19,487 nucleotides of DNA, taken from an uncultured Oscillibacter sp. Lineage in GTDB: Bacteria; Bacillota; Clostridia; Oscillospirales; Oscillospiraceae. The stretch is taken from NCBI GenBank assembly GCA_902490355.1, contig CABUDN010000032.1, positions 1 to 19,487 of the forward strand, written 5' to 3'. This document shows, piece after piece, positions 13,686-19,487 of the stretch; the first letter of the stretch is position 1, and each line of letters begins with the position of its first letter. The notes beneath the pieces were generated by a model. It ran no database searches. It saw only the letters and a program-made list of their open reading frames with translations, and was not told where the DNA came from. A program made the translations under genes and the position numbers.

Positions 13686-14711
13686 TCAGTTCATCTGCTT
13701 GCGGCGGCTGAGGTTCATGGTGCCATCCTGCATGTTGTTCAGGGAGTCCAGGCTCTTGCCGGTTCCCAGGGCCACACAGGAGATGGCATCTTCGGCAATC
13801 TCGGTGTGAATGCCGGTACGGGCGGTGACCAGCTTGTCAAAGCCGGAAACCAGGCTGCCGCCGCCGGTCATGACAATGCCGTTGGTGGAAATATCCGCCA
13901 CCAGCTCCGGGGGCGTGCGCTCCAGCACGGAGTGAATGGCCTCCATAATGCGCTCCACGGGCTCTTCGAAGGCGTCCATCATCTCGGTGGAAGACACGGT
14001 AACCACCTTGGGCAGGCCCGTCAGCAGGCAGCGGCCCTTGACGTCCATGGTCTCTTCCTCTTCCTTGGGGAAGACGCAGCCGATCTGCTTTTTCATCTCC
14101 TCGGCGGTACGCTCGCCCACCAGGAGGTTGTGCTTGCGGCGCATATATTTCACGACCGCCTCATTGAGCTGGTCGCCGGCGATCTTGATGGAGGCGCTCT
14201 CCACCACGCCGGACAGGGAGATCACGGCGATATCCGCCGTGCCGCCGCCGATATCCACCACCATGTGGCCGTCCGGCTTGGCAATATCAATGCCCGCACC
14301 GATGGCCGCCGCCACGGGCTCTTCAATGAGATACACCTTCCGGGCGCCGGCCTGGATGCCGGCATCGATGACGGCGCGCTCTTCCACCTCGGTGATGCCG
14401 GAGGGCACACAGATGATGACCCGGGGCTTGAAGAAGGACACGCCCGCCACCTTGTGGATGAACTCCCGGAGCATCCGCTCCGTCATATCATAGTCGGAAA
14501 TCACGCCCTCCCGCAGGGGACGGATGGCCACGATATTGCCGGGGGTACGGCCCAGCATGGCCTGGGCCTCGGTGCCCACCTTGAGCAGCTTGCCGGTATT
14601 CTTATCAAGCGCCACCACGGAGGGCTCGTTGAGGACAATGCCCTTGCCCTTTACATATACCAGAACCGATGCGGTACCCAGATCGATACCGATATCCTTC
14701 GCCATGGACAT
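13686..14711 (-). CDS. mreB: Rod shape-determining protein MreB/Mbl
   Basis: A 341-residue bacterial actin. It forms filaments under the membrane that guide cell wall synthesis along the cylinder of the cell. The actin-fold nucleotide-binding motifs are present: phosphate 1 (DIGIDLGTASVLVY, 6-19), phosphate 2 (VVDIGGGTADIAVIS, 151-165) and the adenosine motif (TGGGS, 282-286). EEPVAAAIGAG at 130-140 is also typical. The ATG at 14711 (MSMAKDIG) has GAGGTGG 6 bases before it; the ATG at 14705 is an alternative. mreC and mreD do not follow, and the gene stands alone between its own promoter and a terminator. That fits an Mbl- or MreBH-type paralogue at least as well as the mreBCD-linked copy. 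Confidence 0.94.
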   Translation of the reverse strand: MSMAKDIGIDLGTASVLVYVKGKGIVLNEPSVVALDKNTGKLLKVGTEAQAMLGRTPGNIVAIRPLREGVISDYDMTERMLREFIHKVAGVSFFKPRVIICVPSGITEVEERAVIDAGIQAGARKVYLIEEPVAAAIGAGIDIAKPDGHMVVDIGGGTADIAVISLSGVVESASIKIAGDQLNEAVVKYMRRKHNLLVGERTAEEMKKQIGCVFPKEEEETMDVKGRCLLTGLPKVVTVSSTEMMDAFEEPVERIMEAIHSVLERTPPELVADISTNGIVMTGGGSLVSGFDKLVTARTGIHTEIAEDAISCVALGTGKSLDSLNNMQDGTMNLSRRKQMN

Positions 14712-14782
14712 AAAATTCCACCTCATTGATCTTTCTATACAATATTATGAACGGTTTTTCCGCTTACAATCATACGTGAGAT

Positions 14783-14811
14783 ATTATAGCGGCAAAATTT
14801 CTTGATTGCAA
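14783..14811 (-). promoter_or_regulatory. Sigma-A promoter of mreB
   Basis: On the - strand, TTGCAA (14811-14806) and a perfect TATAAT (14788-14783) are exactly 17 bases apart, about 70 bases before the mreB start. The site lies in the 107-base gap after comFC, so mreB can be made independently of the xre-comFC transcript. Confidence 0.85.
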
Positions 14812-14818
14812 CCACATT

Positions 14819-15499
14819 TTATGAACTTTTTCCAGTTTTTCCATGCTTTTCCGACGGGGTTCGCGCTGCCACGGCGCACATTACATCCGCCGCTCCCGCC
14901 TCCCGCAGCACCCGGGCACATTCCCGGAGTGTGGCCCCGGTGGTGCAAATATCGTCAATGAGCAAAATCCGGTGTCCGGCAATCCCCGCCGGGTCTGCGG
15001 CCTCATACGCCGCCAGCACATTGTTGCGTCTTTGCGCGGCGTCCCGCAGTCCCGACTGGGCAGGCGTATGGCGGCACTTGCGCAGAAGGCGGCTGGGTTC
15101 CGTCTGCCACACCCGGCATGCCGCCCGGGCCAGGAGCTCCGCCTGATCGTATCCGCGCCTGCGCAATCTCCGTCTGCTCACCGGTACCCACGTCACCAGA
15201 TCGAACTCCCCATAAAAGGCCTCCGCCGCGCATCGGGCAATCATCTCACCCAGGCAGTCCGCCGCCGAGATTCCATCGTGAAATTTAAAGCGCAGCAGTC
15301 CCTGCCGGGCAAGGTCTTCATACCAGAGCGGCGCCGCGCAGCGCAGTCCGGCTTCCAACAGGCGCACCGACTCTCCCTCCCGGGTCACGGGAAGGTTTTT
15401 CTGACAGATTGAACAGACACCCTGCTTGTCCTGAATCTTGCCGCAGAACGGACACCGGGGCGGAAACAGCAGATCCAGCAGTACGGTCCAAATACTCAC
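14819..15499 (-). CDS. comFC: ComFC-family phosphoribosyltransferase-like protein
   Basis: ComFC takes part in DNA uptake during natural transformation in competent bacteria, and homologues are widespread in species not known to be competent. The 226-residue protein has the N-terminal four-cysteine zinc finger (C16, C19, C29, C32) and the C-terminal PRPP-binding motif ILLIDDICTTGAT (178-190). The loop SRRRLRRRGYDQA at 109-120 is typical. The start codon is GTG at 15499, overlapping the stop of the xre gene as GTGA, with GGAGG about 10 bases upstream; the two are probably translated together. The partner helicase gene comFA is not in the window. The 5' end is about 90% identical to the remnant at 15908-15964. 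Confidence 0.9.
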   Translation of the reverse strand: MSIWTVLLDLLFPPRCPFCGKIQDKQGVCSICQKNLPVTREGESVRLLEAGLRCAAPLWYEDLARQGLLRFKFHDGISAADCLGEMIARCAAEAFYGEFDLVTWVPVSRRRLRRRGYDQAELLARAACRVWQTEPSRLLRKCRHTPAQSGLRDAAQRRNNVLAAYEAADPAGIAGHRILLIDDICTTGATLRECARVLREAGAADVMCAVAARTPSEKHGKTGKSS

Positions 15500-15585
15500 C
15501 GGGCATTCCTCCGCCGGGGATACGGCGCGGGCTCGTCCGTCAGGCCCACCAGGTAGTCCACACTGACATCGTAAAACTCCGCCAG
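15443..15585 (-). repeat. Tandem repeat copy A (3' xre - 5' comFC)
   Basis: These 143 bases align without gaps to 15908-16050 (offset 465 bp) with about 15 mismatches by eye, about 90% identity. The repeat covers the last codons of the xre gene and the first 19 or so codons of comFC. Similarity drops sharply at both ends. Confidence 0.92.
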
Positions 15586-15726
15586 CTGGATGGCCAAATG
15601 CAGCGGCAGCTCTCGCTCGCCCCGCTCATATTTAGAATACAAAGACTGATCACAGAGCAGCAGTTCCGCAATTTCCCTCTGTTTCAGGTCCCGGTCTTCC
15701 CGCAGGTCCCGAATCCTTAGAATCAT
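15496..15726 (-). CDS. XRE-family helix-turn-helix regulator, copy 1
   Basis: A 76-residue single-domain repressor-type protein. The helix-turn-helix lies at about 14-36 (LKQREIAELLLCDQ, then SLYSKYERG), followed by LAEFYDVSVDYLVGLTDEP and a basic tail PRRRNAR. The last 29 residues differ from those of copy 2 (15961-16209) at only two positions, whereas the DNA-binding halves share roughly 40%. The ATG at 15726 was chosen because GGTG lies six bases before it; in-frame ATG 15732 and TTG 15738 are alternatives. Its stop overlaps the comFC start. Two palindromes lie 27 and 51 bases upstream, so it probably represses its own transcription and that of comFC. No ligand domain is present. Confidence 0.85.
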   Translation of the reverse strand: MILRIRDLREDRDLKQREIAELLLCDQSLYSKYERGERELPLHLAIQLAEFYDVSVDYLVGLTDEPAPYPRRRNAR

Positions 15727-15752
15727 ATCCATCACCAAAATGATTCTATTCT

Positions 15753-15767
15753 AGGACACATTGTACT
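15753..15767 (-). promoter_or_regulatory. Palindrome before xre copy 1, proximal
   Basis: AGGACA-CAT-TGTACT is an inverted repeat with one mismatch, starting 27 bases before the xre copy 1 ATG. It overlaps a TAGAAT that may be the -10 box (15748-15753). The likely ligand is the protein encoded just downstream. Confidence 0.5.
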
Positions 15768-15776
15768 TTATTATTT

Positions 15777-15791
15777 TGGACCATTTGTCCT
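15777..15791 (-). promoter_or_regulatory. Palindrome before xre copy 1, distal
   Basis: Read on the - strand, AGGACA-AAT-GGTCCA matches the proximal site at 11 of 15 positions. The centres are 24 bp apart, a little over two helical turns, as expected for paired repressor sites on one face of the DNA. Confidence 0.5.
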
Positions 15792-15800
15792 AATCCATGC

Positions 15801-15835
15801 AAAAAAGCAGCGAAGGAGACAGACTCCTTCGCTGC
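15801..15835 (-). terminator. Intrinsic terminator after xre copy 2 / comFC remnant
   Basis: On the - strand a perfect 12-bp stem (15835-15824 with 15818-15807, loop of 5) is followed by six T residues. It isolates the upstream xre copy 2 transcript from the xre copy 1-comFC transcript that starts just below it. Confidence 0.93.
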
Positions 15836-15964
15836 GATCACCGTGCAGCTCATCCTTCCATGCCGGACTTCCGGCTGTGGGCAGGCACCACCAGCCCAAA
15901 CAGCACCGCAAAGCGGACATCGGCGCGGAAACAGCAGATCCAGCCGTGCGATCTCAATGCTCAC
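15836..15964 (-). pseudogene. Truncated comFC remnant behind xre copy 2
   Basis: The GTG at 15964 overlaps the stop of xre copy 2 as GTGA, just as in the intact cassette. The first residues (MSIEIARLDLLFPRRCPLCG) match the N-terminus of ComFC, including the first cysteine pair. The DNA likeness to copy A ends near 15908. After that only a short unrelated or foreign comFC-like stretch (GGACPQPE) follows before the terminator at 15801-15835. The PRPP-binding half is gone, so it cannot work as ComFC. The open frame runs on into the terminator and is probably translated as a short non-functional or unknown peptide. Confidence 0.75.
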
Positions 15965-16050
15965 CGGACATTCCTCCGCCGGGGATATGGCGCGGGCTCG
16001 TCCGTCAGGCCCACCAGGTAGTCCACGCTGACGCCGTAAAACTCCGCCAG
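15908..16050 (-). repeat. Tandem repeat copy B (3' xre - comFC remnant)
   Basis: This is the counterpart of 15443-15585, with the same internal layout: the xre stop and comFC GTG overlap lies at the same offset of 465 bp. The xre coding part is more conserved than the comFC part; most of the mismatches fall in the comFC codons. Confidence 0.92.
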
Positions 16051-16209
16051 TGTCACAACGGCATCCAATGGGTACCGTGTCGTTCCGATCTCATACTGGG
16101 AATAGGTATTTTGGCTGACATGCAGGATCTGAGCTACCTGCTCCTGTGTCAGTCCGCGGTCAATCCGAATATCCCGGATTCTGCCGTATTTCAAAATTTC
16201 CGTACGCAT
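15961..16209 (-). CDS. XRE-family helix-turn-helix regulator, copy 2
   Basis: An 82-residue paralogue of copy 1. The helix-turn-helix is at about 20-42 (LTQEQVAQILHVSQ, then NTYSQYEIG), and the tail LAEFYGVSVDYLVGLTDEP with PRRRNVR is nearly identical to copy 1. The recognition helix differs strongly, so it should bind another DNA sequence. The ATG at 16209 has AGGTG about six bases before it; ATG 16215 and GTG 16218 are in-frame alternatives. Two palindromes unlike those of copy 1 lie 27 and 52 bases upstream. The gene is followed by the comFC remnant and a strong terminator, so the regulator may be the only working product of this unit. RecD2 lies upstream on the same strand. Confidence 0.85.
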   Translation of the reverse strand: MRTEILKYGRIRDIRIDRGLTQEQVAQILHVSQNTYSQYEIGTTRYPLDAVVTLAEFYGVSVDYLVGLTDEPAPYPRRRNVR

Positions 16210-16235
16210 ACGCATCACCTATGGATGAGTATATG

Positions 16236-16252
16236 TATCTGGAAATCAGATA
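16236..16252 (-). promoter_or_regulatory. Palindrome before xre copy 2, proximal
   Basis: TATCTG-GAAAT-CAGATA is a perfect inverted repeat with 6-bp arms, starting 27 bases before the chosen ATG of xre copy 2. The place matches that of the proximal site of copy 1, but the sequence is unrelated. It is a probable autoregulatory operator. Confidence 0.6.
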
Positions 16253-16260
16253 TTTTTCTT

Positions 16261-16277
16261 TATCGTATTTTCAGATA
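16261..16277 (-). promoter_or_regulatory. Palindrome before xre copy 2, distal
   Basis: TATCGT-ATTTT-CAGATA has one arm identical to the proximal site and one arm with two changed bases. The centres of the two sites are 25 bp apart, against 24 bp in the copy 1 pair. Confidence 0.5.
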
Positions 16278-16298
16278 AACCCCGACACAGTGAAACTG

Positions 16299-16339
16299 CT
16301 GCCCCGCGCAGAATCCGGTTGGGAAACCGCACGGGGCAG
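16299..16339 (-). terminator. Possible terminator after recD2
   Basis: CTGCCCCG (16299-16306) pairs with CGGGGCAG (16332-16339), enclosing a smaller CGGTT/AACCG hairpin. It starts four bases after the recD2 stop. Only three T residues follow on the - strand, so it is not a textbook terminator. Confidence 0.45.
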
Positions 16340-16342
16340 ATG

Positions 16343-18559
16343 TTATTCCTTATGATCCTTTTGACAGTGCGCCAGACGCCACCGCAGCCCGGAATAGCGC
16401 CGCTGCTGGCGGTCATTTTCCGCCATGGCCCGGACGGCAGCGTCATCTCCCACCAAGATCAGCAGCTCCCGGGCCCGGGTCAGCGCTGTGTACAGTACGC
16501 CCCGCACCATCAGGGACTGCGCTGCGGGCATCGCCGCCATTACCACGCAGCGGTACTCACTGCCCTGGGCCTTGTGTACCGTTTGCGCATAGGCCAGATC
16601 CACCTCGCTGAGCATCTCCAGACTGTACGCGGCACTGCGGCCGTCGAAGTCCATCATCAGCCACTCGCCGGACGGATCAATCTCCACAATCTTGCCCACA
16701 TCCCCGTTGAACATGCCCGTTCCCACGGTGCCGTCGGCTTTCTCCCACACCACGTCGTAATCATTGCGGGTCTGCATGATGCGGTCGCCCTCCCGGAACA
16801 GCCGCTCGCCCCACAGAATCTCCCGCTTGTCCGCAGCGGCGGGGTTGAGCGCCTCCTGCAGGCACTGATTGAGCCGGATGGTCCCGCTGGGCCCTTTCCG
16901 GGTGGGCGTCAGGACCTGAATCTGATCGGCGGGAATGCCCATCTTCTCCGGCAGCCGGGTCTTGCACAGCTCCACCACGGTGCTCACGGTTCTCTGCGCG
17001 TCCCGGCGGCACAAAAAGAAAAAGTCCCCCTGGTCATTGGTCATCTGGGGCGGCTGTCCCAAATTCACCGCATGGGCGTTGCGGATAATGGCCGACTCCG
17101 ACGCCTGGCGAAATACCTCCCGCAAAAACACCGTCTCCACCCGGCCGCTGCGGATCAGGTCCGCAAACACATTCCCCGCGCCCACCGAGGGCAGCTGGTC
17201 CGCGTCACCCACCAGCACCAGCCGGGTGCCCGGCCGCAGTGCCCGCAACAGAGCGGAAAACAGGGGCAAATCCACCATGGACATCTCGTCCACCACTACG
17301 GCGTCCGCCTCCAGGGGCTCCTTCTCCGTTTTCTGGAACGTCACCTGATGGGTGGCGTCGTTCCAGCTCATGCCCAAAAGGCGGTGCACTGTCTGGGCCT
17401 CCATGCCGGTCAGCTCGCTCATCCGCTTGGCCGCCCGGCCGGTAGGTGCCGCCAGCACAATATCCAGCCCCATCTTCCGAAACAGCGCTACGATGCCCCG
17501 GACCGCCGTGGTCTTGCCGGTACCGGGACCCCCGGTGAGAATCAGGACCCCCACCTGCGCCGCCAGCTCCACCGCCCGGCGCTGCTGGGGCGCATAGGTG
17601 ATTCCCGCCTCCTGCTGGATCTCCTCCACGGTCCGCTCCGCCTGCCGGCTTTGGTCGGCGGAGACCTCCAGCAGCGCGTTGAGCCGGGCGCAGGCATCGG
17701 CCTCCGCCTCCCACAATCGGCGTAGATAGCATGCCTCCACATTGGCCACCTGCTCCTGCACCACCGTGCCCCGCTCCACCAGAGTATCCAGCGCCGCTTC
17801 CGGCAAGCTCTCGTCGCATCCCAGCAGCTGGGCCGTGGCGGCAATCAGCTTGCCCCGGGGCAAAAAGACATGGCCATTGTGCTCGTTGTGGCTGAGCTCA
17901 AAGGTCACCGCCGCCTGGAGCCGGGCCTGACAGCCCTCGTCAAAGCCCATGCTCAGGGCGATGGCGTCTGTCACGGAAAACTCCACACCGCAATCATCGG
18001 TGGAGAGCAGATAGGGATTGTTCTGCACCATCTCCAGTGCCGCGTCGCCATAGGTCTGGCGCAGCTGCATGGCCAGCACCGGCGGCAGCTCGTACCGGGC
18101 CAGGAAGGCCATCAGCCGCCGCATACCCATGTGCTGCCGGAAGCCCGCCGCAATCTCCTGGGCCTTCCGGGCCGTAATGCCCTTGATGGCAGTCAGCCGC
18201 TCCGGCGCCTGCTCCAGGATTTCCAGAGTCTCCACACCGAAGCGGTCGACGATATTCCGGGCGGTGGCGGGGCCCACGCCTTTACAGATCCCGGAAGAGA
18301 GATAGTTGAAAATCTCCTCCTCGTCCTCCGGCAGCGCCCGCTCCAGTTCCACCGCCCGCAGCTGCTGGCCATGCTGGGGATGCTGTTCCCACACACCGGA
18401 CACTGTCAGATGCTCCCCCGGGGCCACGCAGGGGATGCAGCCCACCACGGTGACCACCTCCCCCTCCTCCGTCAGGAGGCGCAGGACGGTATACCCGTTC
18501 TCGGCATTTTGAAAAATCAGGCTATGTACAGTGCCGTCGTATGTGGTCAGCTCTTCCAT
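16343..18559 (-). CDS. recD2: RecD2-type ATP-dependent DNA helicase
   Basis: RecD2 is a 5'-3' superfamily 1B helicase that works without RecB and RecC and is linked to DNA repair and fork maintenance in Firmicutes and Deinococcus. The 738 residues match the family. The N-terminal OB-like part (1-75) is followed by helix-hairpin-helix repeats at about 90-140 (GICKGVGPATA, LTAIKGITARKA). The helicase core has Walker A GGPGTGKT (343-350), motif Ia APTGRAAKRM (371-380), Walker B VVVDEMSMVD (421-430) and motif III GDADQLPSVG (451-460). TVHKAQGSEY and YTALTRAR lie near the C-terminus. AGAGGAG precedes the ATG at 18559. The gene starts 12 bases after the small membrane protein gene and is probably in one operon with it and ybeY. 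Confidence 0.95.
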   Translation of the reverse strand: MEELTTYDGTVHSLIFQNAENGYTVLRLLTEEGEVVTVVGCIPCVAPGEHLTVSGVWEQHPQHGQQLRAVELERALPEDEEEIFNYLSSGICKGVGPATARNIVDRFGVETLEILEQAPERLTAIKGITARKAQEIAAGFRQHMGMRRLMAFLARYELPPVLAMQLRQTYGDAALEMVQNNPYLLSTDDCGVEFSVTDAIALSMGFDEGCQARLQAAVTFELSHNEHNGHVFLPRGKLIAATAQLLGCDESLPEAALDTLVERGTVVQEQVANVEACYLRRLWEAEADACARLNALLEVSADQSRQAERTVEEIQQEAGITYAPQQRRAVELAAQVGVLILTGGPGTGKTTAVRGIVALFRKMGLDIVLAAPTGRAAKRMSELTGMEAQTVHRLLGMSWNDATHQVTFQKTEKEPLEADAVVVDEMSMVDLPLFSALLRALRPGTRLVLVGDADQLPSVGAGNVFADLIRSGRVETVFLREVFRQASESAIIRNAHAVNLGQPPQMTNDQGDFFFLCRRDAQRTVSTVVELCKTRLPEKMGIPADQIQVLTPTRKGPSGTIRLNQCLQEALNPAAADKREILWGERLFREGDRIMQTRNDYDVVWEKADGTVGTGMFNGDVGKIVEIDPSGEWLMMDFDGRSAAYSLEMLSEVDLAYAQTVHKAQGSEYRCVVMAAMPAAQSLMVRGVLYTALTRARELLILVGDDAAVRAMAENDRQQRRYSGLRWRLAHCQKDHKE

Positions 18560-18571
18560 GTTACTCCTCTT

Positions 18572-18904
18572 TCAGGGGCGCTCCCCCAGATGAAATTCCT
18601 GCGCGGAAACCAGTTCCGCATTTTTCTCCCGCTCCGCCAGATACCGGGCCAGACCCCGGGCGTCCTCCGTCAATCCGCAGTCCGCCAGGACAATTTTTGC
18701 GCCGGGCAGGCTTCCCTGAATCCGGCGCAGTTCCCGCACATCCGCCTCCATGGCCAGGGCCTCTCCCCGCAGCGGCAGCACCAACAGCAGCCCGGGCACG
18801 GTGGGGCGCCCCGCATGGAGCACGGCTCCCGCCACCAGCCAGACCACCGTGGTCAAGCCCACAGCGGAGAAAAACGCGATCAGCCCGTCTTGCAGCAATA
18901 CCAT
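18572..18904 (-). CDS. Small membrane-anchored protein of unknown function
   Basis: I do not recognise this 110-residue protein. One hydrophobic helix at about 7-32 is followed by a short linker and a soluble part. The soluble part contains LLVLPLRGEALAMEADVREL (about 40-59) and IVLADCGLTEDARGLARYL (about 75-93), with the look of a small alpha/beta fold. The ATG at 18904 follows GAGGTG about seven bases upstream; longer in-frame starts lack a ribosome site. It lies between ybeY and recD2, with 92 bases to ybeY and 12 to recD2, so it is probably co-transcribed with recD2. No catalytic motif can be named. Confidence 0.75.
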   Translation of the reverse strand: MVLLQDGLIAFFSAVGLTTVVWLVAGAVLHAGRPTVPGLLLVLPLRGEALAMEADVRELRRIQGSLPGAKIVLADCGLTEDARGLARYLAEREKNAELVSAQEFHLGERP

Positions 18905-18996
18905 ATTGATCACCTCGAGCCAGTATATGCTCCGAGGCCGTCCCGCGTCCGTTTTCCCTGTTCTCCGCACGTTCATGCCCCGGAAGGCGCGGAATC

Positions 18997-19487
18997 CTAC
19001 GCCTCCCGGCTGATGCCCAGTTCTTCCAGAATGGCTTCCTCCCGAGCGCGCATCTGGCGCTTCATGGGACCCTCGTCCAGATGGTCATATCCCAGCAGGT
19101 GCAGCACGGAATGGACCACCAGATAGCACAGCTCCCGCCGTTTGGAATGGCCGTACTCCTTGGCCTGGACCGCCACGCGTTCCATGGAAATCACCATGTC
19201 TCCCAGCGGGACCAAACCCGTTCCCGGGTCCGCGTCCTCCTCCCCGGGGAGCTCTCCCGGATGAAACTCAAACTCCGGAAAGCTGAGCACATCCGTGGGA
19301 CGATCCACATTCCGCATCTCCCGGTTGATCTCATGGATACCCGCATCCCCGGTGAGCAGCACGTCCACCTCACAGGGAACCGTCACGCCCTGGGCTGCCA
19401 GGGCTGTGCGGATGACCTTGCGGATCAGGGCACGTGGCAAAGCGGCTGAGCCCGCTGGACGACGTGCTGAGCACGGCCACGCATTTC
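18997..19487 (-). CDS. ybeY: Endoribonuclease YbeY (5' end beyond or at the window edge)
   Basis: YbeY is a metal-dependent RNase needed for 16S rRNA 3'-end maturation and ribosome quality control. The product shows the family core NREMRNVDRPTDVLSFP, LGDMVIS and the zinc motif HSVLHLLGYDH. The acidic segment between them (ELPGEEDADPGTG) is longer than in some relatives. The reading frame stays open to the right edge. The only visible start in frame is a TTG at 19440 without a ribosome site, so the true start is probably outside the window. The 15 residues upstream of that TTG (NAWPCSARRPAGSAA) do not look like the hydrophobic first strand of YbeY, so a different start or a frameshift near 19441-19460 is possible. 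Confidence 0.88.
   Translation of the reverse strand, partial: NAWPCSARRPAGSAALPRALIRKVIRTALAAQGVTVPCEVDVLLTGDAGIHEINREMRNVDRPTDVLSFPEFEFHPGELPGEEDADPGTGLVPLGDMVISMERVAVQAKEYGHSKRRELCYLVVHSVLHLLGYDHLDEGPMKRQMRAREEAILEELGISREA

Noticed and set aside
15443..16277. Mobile element or insertion-sequence scar as the cause of the xre-comFC repeat
   Set aside because: No transposase, terminal inverted repeats or target-site duplication was seen at the ends of the repeat; a tandem duplication with partial loss explains it more simply.
16319..17725. Long + strand open frame opposite recD2
   Set aside because: It lies fully over the motif-rich part of recD2, is rich in His, Pro and Arg as antisense frames of GC-rich genes are, and has no ribosome site. 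A similar frame at 17870-19126 was rejected for the same reason.

Overview
The window looks like chromosome from a GC-rich, spore-forming Clostridia, most likely of the Oscillospiraceae type (Flavonifractor/Intestinimonas-like gut Firmicutes). The reasons are spoVAD and spoVAE, strong GGAGG-type ribosome binding sites before nearly every gene, a low-GC-type gene set (fab operon, comFC, recD2, mreB, degV) and a high GC content. The taxon is inferred from gene content and was not tested by a search. I saw no rRNA, tRNA, CRISPR array, insertion sequence or phage gene.

Positions 1-4355 hold the 3' part of a type II fatty acid synthesis operon on the + strand: the end of a FabK/NMO-type flavin reductase, then fabD, fabG, fabF, fabZ and a MarR-family regulator that resembles FabT in its setting. 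Most junctions are stop/start overlaps or very short gaps. The operon ends at a perfect hairpin that also serves the convergent gluQ gene.

Positions 4366-7305 hold gluQ (-) and, divergent from it, an unrecognised cysteine-rich zinc-ribbon protein (+), with clear back-to-back promoters. A CDF metal transporter whose metal site looks Mn-type follows. Positions 7306-7521 are a gene-free, highly structured stretch ending in a strong terminator hairpin. Positions 7572-10317 hold spoVAD, spoVAE (with no spoVAC in front) and a lipoprotein polysaccharide deacetylase.

Positions 10318-13665 hold, between strong terminators, a DUF2156-GNAT fusion protein (-), a DegV fatty-acid-binding protein (-) and, divergent from degV, a maltose/galactoside O-acetyltransferase (+).

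Positions 13686-19487 are all on the - strand. In order of transcription they are ybeY (cut by the window edge), a small one-helix membrane protein, recD2, then two tandem copies of an xre-comFC cassette, and mreB. The upstream cassette (xre copy 2) keeps its regulator but only the first codons of comFC. The downstream cassette (xre copy 1) has an intact comFC joined to the regulator by a GTGA overlap. The two regulators share an almost identical C-terminal tail but differ in their DNA-binding halves. Each gene is preceded by its own pair of palindromes, different in sequence but equal in layout. This is the most unusual feature of the window: it looks like a duplicated autoregulator pair that has diverged to read separate operators.
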